NCBI RefSeq assembly: GCF_006965545.2
Contig: NZ_CP041372.2
Span: forward strand, 496,001-560,000
Length of the DNA: 64,000 bases
Source of the DNA: Paenalkalicoccus suaedae
GTDB lineage: Bacteria > Bacillota > Bacilli > Bacillales > Salisediminibacteriaceae
Direction: 5' to 3'
Part shown: positions 36,619 through 45,585 of the stretch, one piece after another
Layout of the letters: each line of letters opens with the position of its first letter
How positions within the stretch are numbered: the first letter of the stretch is position 1
Program-made: the position numbers and the translations under genes
The notes under the pieces: generated by a model
Databases searched by the model: none
Seen by the model: the letters and a program-made list of their open reading frames with translations, nothing else
Told to the model about the DNA's origin: nothing

Positions 36619-37263
36619 ATGAATGTTATTGTAGTTGGTGCAAACGGACAAATCGGTAAACAGGTCACGACGCTCCTACATGAGCACGATGATCACGAGG
36701 TTACTGCTTTAGTACGCAAAGAAGAGCAACAAAAAGAGCTGGAGTCTAAAGGGATTCGTAGCACGCTTGCCGACTTAGAAGGCTCTGTAGATGAGTTAAC
36801 GGAAGCGGTTAAAGGTCACGACGCTGTTGTATTTGCAGCAGGTTCTGGTGGTAGTACTGGCCCAGATAAGACGTTGTTAATTGATTTAGACGGCGCTGGT
36901 AAAACAGTAGAAGCGGCTAAAAATGCCGGAGTTGAGCGCTTTATCATGGTAAGCGCGATCCAAGCAAACAACCGCGAAAACTGGGGCGAAAAGATCCGCC
37001 CATACTTTGTCGCAAAGCACTATGCAGATAAAGAAGTCCTGCAAAGTGGATTGAACTATACAATTATTCGCCCAGGAAGTCTTACGAATGACGAAGGCAC
37101 TGGTAAAGTATCAGCTGCATCGAACTTAGATCGAGGCGATATCCCACGAGCAGACGTTGCTAAGACGATCGTTGCATCTATTTCAAATGCAAAAACGTTC
37201 AACAAATCGTTTGACCTCGTTGCGGGAGACCATTCTGTCGACGACGCGCTAAGTAATATATAA
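36619..37263 (+). CDS. Atypical SDR / NAD(P)-binding protein (YhfK-like)
   Basis: 214 residues, Rossmann fold with IVVGANGQIGKQVTTLL at the N-terminus and the atypical active-site pattern YADKEVLQSGLNYTIIRPGSL. Close in form to B. subtilis YhfK/YwnB (NmrA-like). Probable NADP binding and unknown substrate. AAAGGAGTGGAG precedes the ATG. Own terminator follows. Confidence 0.88.
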   Translation: MNVIVVGANGQIGKQVTTLLHEHDDHEVTALVRKEEQQKELESKGIRSTLADLEGSVDELTEAVKGHDAVVFAAGSGGSTGPDKTLLIDLDGAGKTVEAAKNAGVERFIMVSAIQANNRENWGEKIRPYFVAKHYADKEVLQSGLNYTIIRPGSLTNDEGTGKVSAASNLDRGDIPRADVAKTIVASISNAKTFNKSFDLVAGDHSVDDALSNI

Positions 37264-37273
37264 ATGTTAAGAG

Positions 37274-37307
37274 CCCAGCAGGTTTAGTCTCTGCTGGGTT
37301 TGTTTTT
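37274..37307 (+). terminator. Terminator of the SDR gene
   Basis: CCCAGCAG (37274-37281) with CTGCTGGG (37291-37298), then TTTGTTTTT. Confidence 0.88.
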
Positions 37308-37388
37308 GGTTGAGGGAAGAGAGACGGAAGTGGGAAGTCCAAAACCTTGGAGTGAGCAATATAAAAGGGAAGAGACGTGGGCGAAGTC

Positions 37389-37578
37389 CATAACGTTGGA
37401 ATGGGGCACATAAAATTGAATTAGGGAACATAAATTTAGGATTAGGAACATAACACAGAAATGCGGAACATAAAAATAGGAGAAGTCCATAACTTTAAAA
37501 CGGGGCACATAAAATTGAAATAAAGCACATAACTTCAGTATAGGGAACATAACCCCAACATGAAGGCACATAACTTTT
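37389..37578. repeat. 20-bp phased array, word CATAAC (copy 2)
   Basis: Ten units starting at 37389, 37409, 37429, 37449, 37469, 37488, 37508, 37528, 37548 and 37569: steps of 20 bp except one of 19 and one of 21. Each begins CATAAC or CATAAA and ends in GGCA, GGAA or AAGTC before the next word. Confidence 0.9.
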
Positions 37579-37654
37579 ATAAAACAAGCTATAACCTCAA
37601 ACAAATACTCTATTTATACATACATATGAAGAAAAAACCGCAAATCTTACCCTC

Positions 37655-37712
37655 AACTAGCGCGATAAAACCAAACATCCATAGAATACAGGTGAAATTC
37701 GCGCATAAAGCC
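37655..37712. repeat. AACTAGCGCGA...TTCGCGCATAAAGC element (copy 1)
   Basis: 58-bp element: AACTAGCGCGA at the left and TTCGCGCATAAAGCC at the right, with about 34 unrelated bases between. The arms are partly complementary. Two more copies at 39094 and 46628, each also beside a CATAAC array. No coding capacity. Confidence 0.75.
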
Positions 37713-37859
37713 ACTCATGTGCCTATTCAATCAAAAAAGTTCATTACTTCACAATGAAGCGCGAAAACGATCATCCAGACTATTCTGAAACATGAAGCCC
37801 CTTATACTCGTATATAAATAAAGCACTATACATGATTCCGTTGTTGAGGGGGTGACGCG

Positions 37860-38393
37860 ATGAAACGTTTATATACATGGATGGATGTGTTTGCTTTTCT
37901 CATTTTTTTCGCTATTTCTATCTATGTATGGAGGATTTATCCTACACTACCTGATCAGGTTCCACAACATTTCAATGCAGCTGGAGAGGTGACTTCGTGG
38001 GCTAATAAAAGCTCTCTCCTTGGACTTTTAGCTATTTACTTAGCGATGATCCTCTTACTACTTCTACTCCAGATTTTCTTACTTAAAAAGCAAGAAGACC
38101 CTAAAAAAGCGATTCAGTTTATTAACATCCCATTTATCGAAAAAGACAAGCTCACGTTCGAGCAAGCGGAAGTAGCACGCACGTATTCAAAACTTATGAT
38201 AAGCCTTTTAAATCTTCTTATTAGTTTTATGTTTGCATATCTTCTCTATTCACTCGTGCAAACGGCTTTAGGCTTACAAGAGGGGCTAAACGAAATGTTT
38301 CTTATTTATATTTCATTAATCGTATTGGCACCAATTTATATTAGCTATAAGATGGTCCGCCAAATTAATTCTATGAAGGAGGAATTGCGATGA
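37860..38393 (+). CDS. DUF1648 domain membrane protein
   Basis: 177 residues. An N-terminal membrane segment is followed by LPDQVPQHFNAAGEVTSWANKSS, the signature of DUF1648, and further hydrophobic segments at about 55-75, 112-138 and 145-165. The domain occurs in SdpI-type immunity proteins and in many uncharacterised Firmicute membrane proteins; no immunity gene set is seen here. GAGGGGGTGA precedes the ATG, and it overlaps the next gene by 4 bp (ATGA), so the two are one operon. Confidence 0.87.
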   Translation: MKRLYTWMDVFAFLIFFAISIYVWRIYPTLPDQVPQHFNAAGEVTSWANKSSLLGLLAIYLAMILLLLLLQIFLLKKQEDPKKAIQFINIPFIEKDKLTFEQAEVARTYSKLMISLLNLLISFMFAYLLYSLVQTALGLQEGLNEMFLIYISLIVLAPIYISYKMVRQINSMKEELR

Positions 38394-39061
38394 GCGATTA
38401 CACAGTACGAGAATTTATTCAAAAAACAAAGCGTGACACAAGGGATAAGGATGCCTTTGACTTGCAGACAGATCGTATTTTAGAGGTTAACTTAACTTCT
38501 TCTCTTTGGGCGAAAATAGGGTCGATGATTTCGTATACAGGAGATATTAAATTTACTCGAGAGGGCGTTTTTGAGCACGGGGTTAGTAAGATGCTCAAAA
38601 AATCGTTTACTAGTGAAGGAGAGGACCTCATGAAGGCAGAGGGGCGTGGAACGTTGTTTCTCGCCGACGACGGTAAAAAAATCACGATCTTAGAGCTTGA
38701 GAACGATCAAATTACGATAAACGGCAACGACATCTTAGCATTTGAACCGACAATTGAATGGGATATTAAACTAATGAGGAAGTTAGCTGGAGCGATGTCT
38801 GGCGGCCTATTTAATATTGAGCTTGAAGGATACGGAAAAGTAGCAATGACAACGCACTACGAGCCACTCACGCTCATCGTTGAACCTGGTAAGCCCGTCA
38901 TGACAGATCCTGGAGCAACAGTCGCATGGTCCACTAATTTAAAGCCTGAGTTTCGGACGGACGTAAGCGTCAAAACGTTCTTAGGACGTGGAAGTGGTGA
39001 ATCCATTCAGATGGAATTTGAGGGAGACGGCTTCGTTATTGTCCAGTCAAAAGAGGAATAA
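38390..39061 (+). CDS. AIM24 family protein
   Basis: 223 residues, beta-rich AIM24/TerD-neighbour family: GDIKFTREGV, GRGTLFLADDGKKITILEL, DQITINGNDILAFEP, MSGGLFNIELEGYGKVAMTTHYEP. Bacterial members have no proven role; the yeast namesake is mitochondrial. No signal peptide, so cytoplasmic. Starts inside the stop region of the DUF1648 gene with AAGGAGGAAT as ribosome site, implying translational coupling and possibly a joint function at the membrane. Confidence 0.88.
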   Translation: MSDYTVREFIQKTKRDTRDKDAFDLQTDRILEVNLTSSLWAKIGSMISYTGDIKFTREGVFEHGVSKMLKKSFTSEGEDLMKAEGRGTLFLADDGKKITILELENDQITINGNDILAFEPTIEWDIKLMRKLAGAMSGGLFNIELEGYGKVAMTTHYEPLTLIVEPGKPVMTDPGATVAWSTNLKPEFRTDVSVKTFLGRGSGESIQMEFEGDGFVIVQSKEE

Positions 39062-39093
39062 GCTTCTTGCGCCTGCTTTTTAAAGGATGCCTT

Positions 39094-39150
39094 AACTAGC
39101 GCGAGAAATACGAACAAATTTAAGACAGAGTGGCCTTTCGCGCATGAAGC
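39094..39150. repeat. AACTAGCGCGA...TTCGCGCATGAAGC element (copy 2)
   Basis: 57 bp, AACTAGCGCGA at 39094-39104 and TTCGCGCATGAAGC ending at 39150. Follows the AIM24 gene and precedes a CATAAC array. Confidence 0.75.
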
Positions 39151-39181
39151 TCTAGTATGCGGATGTACGATGAGAGAAGTC

Positions 39182-39325
39182 CATACGTGCAGAATGCAGC
39201 ACATAAAAATAAGAGAAATCCATAACTTTAAAACGGGGAACATAAAATTGAAATAGGGAACATAAAATTAGAATGCGGAACATAAAAGCAGAATAGGGAA
39301 CATAACTCTAAAAAAAGATCACATT
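39182..39325. repeat. 20-bp phased array, word CATAAC (copy 3)
   Basis: Units at 39182, 39202, 39221, 39241, 39261, 39281, 39301 and a last poor one at about 39321; steps of 20 bp with one of 19. Best-conserved part is 39241-39320, where GGAACATAA recurs at exact 20-bp intervals. Confidence 0.9.
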
Positions 39326-39330
39326 CCCAC

Positions 39331-39368
39331 AAAAAAAGCGGCTGGATTGAACACTTCCAGCCGCTTTT
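39331..39368 (-). terminator. Terminator of the DUF4385 gene
   Basis: AAAAGCGGCTGGA pairs perfectly with TCCAGCCGCTTTT; seven A before it give the T run on the minus strand. Confidence 0.93.
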
Positions 39369-39374
39369 CCTCTG

Positions 39375-39821
39375 TTACCCATATTTTTTCTGATGTTCAC
39401 GTTTTTGTTCTAAGTATTCTTCGTCCTCGCGCACGGTTATCCACTTCTCCTCAAAAATTTCAGCGGAGCGAGCTTTTTCTTGATCAATCTGTCTGTCCAC
39501 TACCTCGCCATCTTTGTCGTACTTGCGACCACCTTTATAGTTGGCGTAACGTCTAGATCTCGTGTAGCCCATTTGGATAAACTTTCGGGCCATGTCCATT
39601 CCAACAAAATCGTCTTTCTTTTTATAATCTAAAAACATGTTATACAGCGTGTCCGCTGATTCTTGCGCGATGTCCGGAGTTTTAAAGCGCCAGTGTGGTA
39701 AGAGCTCGCTTTTATAGGGCTCAACCATTAATACGCCCTGCTCACCACGTCCAACCTGATACCTTTCTGGCTCTTTGCGAAAATCAATTTTATCAAAGTC
39801 AACATCGTAATCAAATGCCAT
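39375..39821 (-). CDS. DUF4385 family protein
   Basis: 148 residues. The start FDYDVDFDKIDFRKEPERYQVGRGEQGVLMVEPYKSELLPHWRFKTP is the strongly conserved block of DUF4385, and ARKFIQMGYTRSRRYANYKGG is the second one. Cytoplasmic, no known function. AAGGGGTG precedes the ATG at 39821. Stands alone with its own terminator. Confidence 0.85.
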   Translation of the reverse strand: MAFDYDVDFDKIDFRKEPERYQVGRGEQGVLMVEPYKSELLPHWRFKTPDIAQESADTLYNMFLDYKKKDDFVGMDMARKFIQMGYTRSRRYANYKGGRKYDKDGEVVDRQIDQEKARSAEIFEEKWITVREDEEYLEQKREHQKKYG

Positions 39822-39994
39822 TCTATCACACCCCTTATGGAAGTGGTTCCCTTTTTTCTGTACCTTATAAACGTTAAAACGTGTCGGAACTTTAGTTCAT
39901 GTTTCTACCATGGAGATAGTTGGAATGGGTAAACGAGAGAGAACGACTCATACTAAGACAGGTCACTGACCACGAATTAAAGGAGGGCGTTGAC

Positions 39995-40513
39995 ATGGGA
40001 ATCATGAAAGGGAATCCGCGGAACGAGCCAATGCATTACGGTGAGGTCTTTAGCACGTGGATGTTTGTATCTGGTGCGAAAGCAATGGTAGCAGGGTATC
40101 AAACATTTGTGAATCACTGTGGTGATGAGGATCTGCGAAGCATGCTTAAGGAAATCATTGAAGAAGCGAAGCGAGAGGAATCACAGCTCACTAACGTATT
40201 AAAAGAGAATGAGGTTGGGTTACCGCCGAGTCCTCCAGAAAGACCGCTTGCAAGCACAAATGATATTCCAGTCGGAGCGAGGTTTAATGATCCAGAAATT
40301 GCGGCGGCAGTATCACGCGATTTAGCAAGTGGATTAGTTGCCTGCAGTACAGCGATGGGGCAATGTACTCGTGAGGATCTATGTCTATTGTTTGGACAAA
40401 TGCACACCGAAAAGGCACAGCGCGGCATTCGTCTTCTTCGCTTAACAAAAGAAAAAGGATGGTTAATTCCGCCTCCCCTTCATTTGGAACAGCGCGAAGG
40501 AGTTCCTTCATAA
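39995..40513 (+). CDS. DUF3231 family protein (ferritin-like helical)
   Basis: 172 residues from the ATG at 39995, which has AAAGGAGGG 7 bases upstream; a reading from 39920 lacks a ribosome site. DUF3231 proteins are helical bundles, often in spore-forming Bacillaceae: FSTWMFVSGAKAMVAGYQTFVNHCGD, LPPSPPERPLAS, MGQCTREDLCLLFGQMHTEKA. Only one copy of the domain is present, while many relatives have two. Function unknown, sometimes linked with spore coats. Confidence 0.82.
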   Translation: MGIMKGNPRNEPMHYGEVFSTWMFVSGAKAMVAGYQTFVNHCGDEDLRSMLKEIIEEAKREESQLTNVLKENEVGLPPSPPERPLASTNDIPVGARFNDPEIAAAVSRDLASGLVACSTAMGQCTREDLCLLFGQMHTEKAQRGIRLLRLTKEKGWLIPPPLHLEQREGVPS

Positions 40514-40564
40514 ACGTATCAGCGAACCTTCGAGAGCTTATTTAGTTATAAAAACTGAATAAGT

Positions 40565-40605
40565 AAAGACACGAGAGCCATGCAAATGCTCTCGTGTCTT
40601 TTATG
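40565..40605 (+). terminator. Terminator of the DUF3231 gene
   Basis: 14-bp perfect stem AAAGACACGAGAGC (40565-40578) with GCTCTCGTGTCTTT (40588-40601), then TT. Confidence 0.92.
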
Positions 40606-40943
40606 CTTTATTAGTGTATGAGTAGTTCTAATTCGATTTTAGTAACCATTTTTTGTGGGTAAGAAATCGTGAAATATTCTAAGAGAAATGTGTAAATTAA
40701 AATAGAGATAAGCATACCTGTATAAGTATAATGGCATAGTAGAAGTTAGATTATACAAGAAATACTGGTCCTTTTATCTTCTAAAAACCCATAAATTAGT
40801 ATGTTGTAGGTGCTAGAAGTATTCATACAAATCATGTGCAAAGTTTTAAAATCTGTGAATCGGTAATATTAACACCACAGGATCCTGTTAATTTGTAAAA
40901 CTACATGCAGTAATTTAAGTAGTTAAGCTATGGAGGTGAATTC
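40606..40943. other. Gene-free promoter region before the envelope-stress operon
   Basis: 338 bp, AT-rich, no ORF and no repeat array. TATAAT occurs at about 40728, and GTTTTA with CGGTAA 12 bp later at 40843-40866 is a poor match to a sigma-B promoter (GTTTAA/GGGTAT). Asp23-type operons are often stress-controlled, so I note it with low confidence. AACAGGATCCTGTT-like pairing (ACAGGATCCTGT, 40877-40888) is a perfect 12-bp palindrome and a possible operator. Confidence 0.4.
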
Positions 40944-41501
40944 ATGAACGCAGGCTTACGATTTATTGTTGGTTTATTCGGTCTTATCAATTTACTATTC
41001 GTTATCGCTATGATTTTGACACTAACTGGCACATATCTTGTCTTTGATGCATTGTTAGCACTTCAACAACAATCAGAGGTATTTTGGATTTTAATCGGTG
41101 TACTTTCATTCTTAGGTTTACTATCACTGATTTTCTTCCTAACGAGCTTTAAAAGTAGTGGTAAAAAAGGATTTTCTAGTCAATCCTTGAATGTGTCTAC
41201 TACAAGTGGTGAGATTGGAATCTCAAGACAAGCAATTGAATCAACCGTTATGCGCACAGTTAGGACTGTAGATGGCATTCGATCGGCAGACGTGTCTATT
41301 CGCATCGCAAATAAAGAAGAATACGTAGATGTTTACATTAGCTATACGCCGTTCGGAGATCATCCTGTTCAGCAAACAGCAAAGGCACTGCAAGATCGAG
41401 TGAAGACGGAGCTCGAATCATGGCTAGAGATTTCGGTTCGTGAAGTTCGAGTCGAGATTCAAGATAAATCAAATGCGGAGAAGAAAAACCGCGTCGTTTA
41501 A
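40944..41501 (+). CDS. amaP: Alkaline shock response membrane anchor protein AmaP
   Basis: 185 residues. Two N-terminal membrane helices (about 5-30 and 45-68) in a hairpin, then a cytoplasmic alpha/beta domain (VMRTVRTVDGIRSADVSIRIANKEEYVDVYISYT). In Staphylococcus AmaP anchors Asp23 filaments to the membrane. Here it is followed by DUF2273 and Asp23 genes in the standard order. GGAGGTGAATTC precedes the ATG. First gene of the three. Confidence 0.92.
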   Translation: MNAGLRFIVGLFGLINLLFVIAMILTLTGTYLVFDALLALQQQSEVFWILIGVLSFLGLLSLIFFLTSFKSSGKKGFSSQSLNVSTTSGEIGISRQAIESTVMRTVRTVDGIRSADVSIRIANKEEYVDVYISYTPFGDHPVQQTAKALQDRVKTELESWLEISVREVRVEIQDKSNAEKKNRVV

Positions 41502-41513
41502 GGAGGGAAGCTG

Positions 41514-41726
41514 ATGAATAACCAAGAGGTGTTCAAACGCTATCGAGGTCGAATAATAGGTATTATTCTTGCGGTTATCTTTAGTGTCCTGTATCTGACC
41601 ATTGGGTTAGGCTATACGATTGCGGTCTTCGTGATTGTATTAGTGGGATACTTGATTGGTAAATGGTATGACCGCGATTTAGATATTGGTGCTTACTTGG
41701 AGGCTTTATTTGGTCGCCGAGATTAA
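41514..41726 (+). CDS. DUF2273 small membrane protein
   Basis: 70 residues with two membrane helices (RIIGIILAVIFSVLYLTIG and YTIAVFVIVLVGYLIGKW) and a charged tail ending LEALFGRRD. DUF2273 is regularly sandwiched between AmaP and Asp23 and presumably helps anchor the complex. AAGGAGGG lies before the ATG, 12 bp after amaP. Confidence 0.92.
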   Translation: MNNQEVFKRYRGRIIGIILAVIFSVLYLTIGLGYTIAVFVIVLVGYLIGKWYDRDLDIGAYLEALFGRRD

Positions 41727-41772
41727 GTAAATAAATGATAAAACAAACTTTAACGAAAAGGGGAATTTTATT

Positions 41773-42243
41773 ATGGCACAGCAAAATGTACGTTCAACAG
41801 AAAAAACACCGGAGCAACTACAACAGGAAGAAAGACGTAATCAAGAGCCAGAACGTCGCGACAAGTTAACGTTTGATGATGATGTAATCAGAAAAATTAC
41901 TGCGCTCGCTATTAATGAAACCAATGGTATTTTAGGTATGAGTGGAAGTGTTTTCGAAGGGCTTCGTGAATCGTTTGGAGCAGATGAGAAGATCACAAAA
42001 GGTATTTCTGCGGCTGTAGGTGAAAAGCAAGTAGCGTTAGATATCGATGTCATCATCGAATATGGACAAAAGATACCTGATGTATATAAATCTGCAAAAG
42101 AAAACGTCGAGTCTAATATTACACACATGACTGGACTAGAAGTTGTAGAGTTCAACATGCATGTATCTGACATTCTCACACGTGAAGATTTTGAGAGCAG
42201 AAACTCTTCTTCCTCTAACACGCGACGAGACCGTGTAGAGTAA
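41773..42243 (+). CDS. Asp23/Gls24 family envelope stress response protein
   Basis: 156 residues. The Asp23 core is clear: LTFDDDVIRKITALAINETNGILGMSG, then KQVALDIDVIIEYGQKIPDVYKSAKENVESNI and LEVVEFNMHVSDIL. Flanked by charged, probably flexible ends. Cytoplasmic and thought to form filaments under the membrane through AmaP; linked to cell-wall and alkaline stress in other Firmicutes. AAAAGGGG precedes the ATG. Last gene of the operon. Confidence 0.93.
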   Translation: MAQQNVRSTEKTPEQLQQEERRNQEPERRDKLTFDDDVIRKITALAINETNGILGMSGSVFEGLRESFGADEKITKGISAAVGEKQVALDIDVIIEYGQKIPDVYKSAKENVESNITHMTGLEVVEFNMHVSDILTREDFESRNSSSSNTRRDRVE

Positions 42244-42275
42244 AACGAAGACGTTTATAACAATAGAGTAAGATG

Positions 42276-42314
42276 AAAAAACGACCGTAGCGAAATGAAT
42301 CGCGCGGTCGTTTT
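42276..42314 (+). terminator. Terminator of the AmaP-Asp23 operon
   Basis: AAAACGACCG (42278-42287) pairs with CGGTCGTTTT (42305-42314); reads well on both strands, so it may also end the chemoreceptor gene from the right. Confidence 0.88.
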
Positions 42315-42348
42315 ACTTAGTTTACCTAGCATCGCTGTTATCCAATTG

Positions 42349-44031
42349 TTACGAAACCTTAAACGCCGTAATTTTATCACGCATGGATTCAGATAGCTTC
42401 GCTAAGTTTGCGGACGACGATGCGACTTCCTCCATCGATGCTGTCTGCTCTTCAGCAGATGCTGCAACAGTTTGCGTGTTGTCAGAGACCGTCTCCGCTT
42501 CGCGTGAGATCGCCGCCACGTTTTCGAGCATCGCATTCGCACGTGCACTACTCGTGGACAAGGAGTCAGACACTTCCGTCATTTGAAGGGAGACGCTCTT
42601 AACAAGCTCGGTAATTCCTTTAAAGGCTTTACCAGCCTGATCAACAAGCTCGACGCCATCGTTTACAGCCTGGCCACCTTTTGCCATCGACATAATCGCA
42701 TTCTCAATGTCGTCTTGAATATCTTTAATGACCTGCTCGATTTCGTTAGCTGCATTACCAGATTGCTCCGCAAGCTTACGGACTTCATCTGCTACAACAG
42801 CGAAGCCTTTGCCGCTCTCACCAGCGCGGGCTGCCTCAATAGCAGCATTCAAAGCAAGTAAGTTTGTTTGCTCAGATAATCCAGTGATAATAGATACAAT
42901 ACCGCCGATTTTATCGGATTTAACTCCAAGTGCCGCGATATGGCCACCACTTTCATCGGAGTAATCATAGATGTTGCGCATTTGCTTAATCGCTTCATTA
43001 ATAACCTGCATCCCATTCTCCGCTTCTTGCTCCGATTTAGCTACAGAGTTATTAGTCGTTTGGACAAAGGTTGAGACCTCATCCATGGTGTGAGATACAT
43101 ATTCAGCTGTTTGCTGCGTTTCTTGTGAGCTCTTAAGCTGTGTCTCCGTTCCTGCAGCTACCTCTTGTATCGCAGAGGAGATTTGCTCAGACGCAGAAGA
43201 CGTTTGCTCTGCGCTCGCATTCAATTGTTCTGCAGAAGCTGCAAGCTCAGCCGAAATCCCATTCACGTCTGTAACTAATGATTTAATTTGCTCGGTCATC
43301 TCATCCATTGCAAGAGATAGCTGACCGATTTCGTCCTTGGTATTGCGGTTAAGTGGTAAGACGAGTAAATTACCTCTTGTGATCTCACGAGCGTGTTTAA
43401 CAACTCGATGAAGGGATTTAGATACTTGCTGACTAAACCAGCCAAATAATAAAATACCGACTATAGTAGCTCCAGCAAAAATACCGAGGAAGCTCCATGA
43501 GATATTCGCAATAGAGCTTTGTGCCTGTGCACTAGCTGCTGCTGCTTCGGACGAAAAGATGGATTCAAGCTCCATAATATAGCCATACGTTTCTTCTCGT
43601 AGGTTAGTTAGTACATTAATTTCTGAAGCTGATTGAACAGAACTAGTTGTAATTCGGCTCGCAAGCTCGTCAAAGAGATTATTTTGTTGAACCAGTGTAT
43701 CATATAGAGTGCGTTGTTCTTCTGTTGTTAAGTATTCAGAAACTTGCTGAAGGTTACTGAGTAATGCTGTACTTTCTTGCTCGTAGTAGTCTGCGTCAAA
43801 ATTATTAGACATGACTCCGTCTGCTACAATTATGTATTTGGAACGAAATAATGCACCAATATCACTTACTAAAACTGCTTGCTGACTTCGTACTTCCTGC
43901 TCCTGAATATCATTTGTTGTCTCATTCAGTAATAGGAATACTGCTACAGAGCCGATCATAAATAGTCCGATTACGACACCGAAAACAGCTAACATTTTCG
44001 TACGAAGTTTCCAATTCATTATAGTTTTCAT
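42349..44031 (-). CDS. Membrane methyl-accepting chemotaxis protein
   Basis: 560 residues from the ATG at 44031 (GGGGG upstream; an ATG at 44067 has no ribosome site). Membrane helix about 10-32, an extracellular four-helix-bundle sensor to about 170 without a CACHE fold, second helix about 180-202, HAMP about 205-260, and the signalling domain with tip [22 protein letters not shown] region near 405. The end lacks a CheR-docking pentapeptide (it ends ITAFKVS). Senses an unknown ligand and signals through CheA. A monocistronic unit. Confidence 0.93.
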   Translation of the reverse strand: MKTIMNWKLRTKMLAVFGVVIGLFMIGSVAVFLLLNETTNDIQEQEVRSQQAVLVSDIGALFRSKYIIVADGVMSNNFDADYYEQESTALLSNLQQVSEYLTTEEQRTLYDTLVQQNNLFDELASRITTSSVQSASEINVLTNLREETYGYIMELESIFSSEAAAASAQAQSSIANISWSFLGIFAGATIVGILLFGWFSQQVSKSLHRVVKHAREITRGNLLVLPLNRNTKDEIGQLSLAMDEMTEQIKSLVTDVNGISAELAASAEQLNASAEQTSSASEQISSAIQEVAAGTETQLKSSQETQQTAEYVSHTMDEVSTFVQTTNNSVAKSEQEAENGMQVINEAIKQMRNIYDYSDESGGHIAALGVKSDKIGGIVSIITGLSEQTNLLALNAAIEAARAGESGKGFAVVADEVRKLAEQSGNAANEIEQVIKDIQDDIENAIMSMAKGGQAVNDGVELVDQAGKAFKGITELVKSVSLQMTEVSDSLSTSSARANAMLENVAAISREAETVSDNTQTVAASAEEQTASMEEVASSSANLAKLSESMRDKITAFKVS

Positions 44032-44208
44032 CCCACCATCGTCCCCCTGCTTCCAAATATCCATCAATCTTATAGTTAATAGTACCTAATATTTATTTTT
44101 TATACAAGGTGTTTGTTGAGAAATCTGACTATATGAATAAAAATACCTACCTTTTTATTATAGAAGATGCGGTATAATGACGGTTAGTTAATGGAGGTAT
44201 TTATTTTT

Positions 44209-45195
44209 ATGAAAAACATTGCCGGCATAAGCCTAAGCATAGGGATCGCTGTAATAGCTTCATTTATTGGAGCAAAGTTCCCTGTTGTCGGTGGAGCTGT
44301 TATTGCTATCTTTATAGGGATACTTATTCGCAATACAATTGGTTTATCTGGGATTTTTTCACCAGGAGTATCCTTTACGTTAAAAACGCTTCTCAAGGTC
44401 GCTATCGTTTTATTAGGGTTTGGTTTTAGTTTTCAAGCGTTAGCTAGTACGAAAGGCATAACTATTGCTATTGTGTTACTCTCCTTTGCCATCGGCTTTG
44501 GACTAACGTTCTTATTAACAAAAATAGCGAAGCTTCAAGGGGCAACTCCGCTACTAATTAGCGCAGGGACAGCTATTTGTGGAGGAACAGCAATTGCATC
44601 GACTGGGCCAGTACTTCGGGCGCGCCAAGACGAGGTAGCGTATGCAATGAATACGATTTTTCTATTCAATGTGCTTGCTGTCTTGTTTTATCCGATACTC
44701 GGGCAACTGATAGGACTCTCAGGCGAGCAGTTTGGCGTGTGGGCAGGAGCTGCAATTCACGATACATCATCTGTTGTAGCTGCCGGATATTCGTTTAGTG
44801 ATGAAGCTGGTGAAGCGTCCGTCGTGGCAAAGCTTGCTCGCACACTTATGCTCGTTCCAGTCGTCTTTCTGTTTGCACTCTGGACGTCTATTTCTCACGC
44901 GCAAAAAGAGCCTGAAATCCCTGTTGTAAAATCTGCGATAAAAGCATTCCCAGTGTTTATTCTCTTTTTTATCGGTGCAGTAACGATTCAGAGCACAGCA
45001 CCACTTCCGCAATTGTTTGTCGATGTATCAGACACGATTGCCAAATTCCTGATCGTCATGGTGATGGTCAGCGTAGGACTGGGCACCGACCTACGACAAA
45101 TGAAGCAGGCGGGTCCTACAGCCCTGCTCATTGGATTTATCTCTTCGATCGTCATGGGTGGCGTGAGTCTATGGCTCATTCTTCTCTTCCTTTAA
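44209..45195 (+). CDS. UPF0324 / YeiH-type putative sulfate exporter family protein
   Basis: 328 residues from the ATG at 44209, 11 bases after GGAGG; an ATG at 44191 overlaps the ribosome site. About ten hydrophobic segments. Family patterns are ISAGTAICGGTAIASTGPVL and GAAIHDTSSVVAAGYSFSDEAGEASVVAKLARTLMLVP. The family is called a putative sulfate exporter on weak evidence, so the substrate is open. A membrane gene follows 45 bp later. Confidence 0.88.
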   Translation: MKNIAGISLSIGIAVIASFIGAKFPVVGGAVIAIFIGILIRNTIGLSGIFSPGVSFTLKTLLKVAIVLLGFGFSFQALASTKGITIAIVLLSFAIGFGLTFLLTKIAKLQGATPLLISAGTAICGGTAIASTGPVLRARQDEVAYAMNTIFLFNVLAVLFYPILGQLIGLSGEQFGVWAGAAIHDTSSVVAAGYSFSDEAGEASVVAKLARTLMLVPVVFLFALWTSISHAQKEPEIPVVKSAIKAFPVFILFFIGAVTIQSTAPLPQLFVDVSDTIAKFLIVMVMVSVGLGTDLRQMKQAGPTALLIGFISSIVMGGVSLWLILLFL

Positions 45196-45240
45196 GAAAA
45201 TAGGGGAACGGTGCATCAAAATAGTGTTTGAGGTGAAAGT

Positions 45241-45567
45241 ATGGATATTAGTTTATTTATTTTAATAGCGGTAGGGACACTCGTCCTCGTTTTAACCGTA
45301 TCGACAGTAGTAGGGGTTATTTTTTACAAAAAAGCGAATAAGTCAGAAGAGCATAAGCTACATACGCAACAAGCAGAAGCTATGGTAGAGGAAATTATGC
45401 CGGAGCTTCAAAATGGCTGGATTGAAGTGCGCTTTCTCTTATCAGACTCGTCTGATCAGGTAACGTTAAAACTATTAGACCATGAGGTTACTTCTCTACA
45501 AGTTGGTCAAACTGGTGTCGTCACCTATCAGGATGATCGGTTTTTAACATTTGTAGAAGCGTCGTAA
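45241..45567 (+). CDS. Hypothetical single-span membrane protein
   Basis: 108 residues: a membrane segment at about 4-28 (LFILIAVGTLVLVLTVSTVVGVIFY), a polar linker, then a small beta-rich domain (WIEVRFLLSDSSDQVTLKLLDHEV, QVGQTGVVTYQDDRFLTF). The last stretch resembles the end of DUF2500 proteins, but the similarity is short. Ribosome site GAGGTGAAAG before the ATG. 18 bp before the next gene, so probably one operon with the hydrolase. Confidence 0.7.
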   Translation: MDISLFILIAVGTLVLVLTVSTVVGVIFYKKANKSEEHKLHTQQAEAMVEEIMPELQNGWIEVRFLLSDSSDQVTLKLLDHEVTSLQVGQTGVVTYQDDRFLTFVEAS

Positions 45568-45585
45568 AGAAGGGGAGACAACATC

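Noticed and set aside
37284-37604. 106-codon minus-strand frame and similar ones at 46307-46577 and 46626-46940
   Set aside because: They consist of translated CATAAC array (FYVPHSNVMD-like strings), have no ribosome site, and lie where only repeats are expected.
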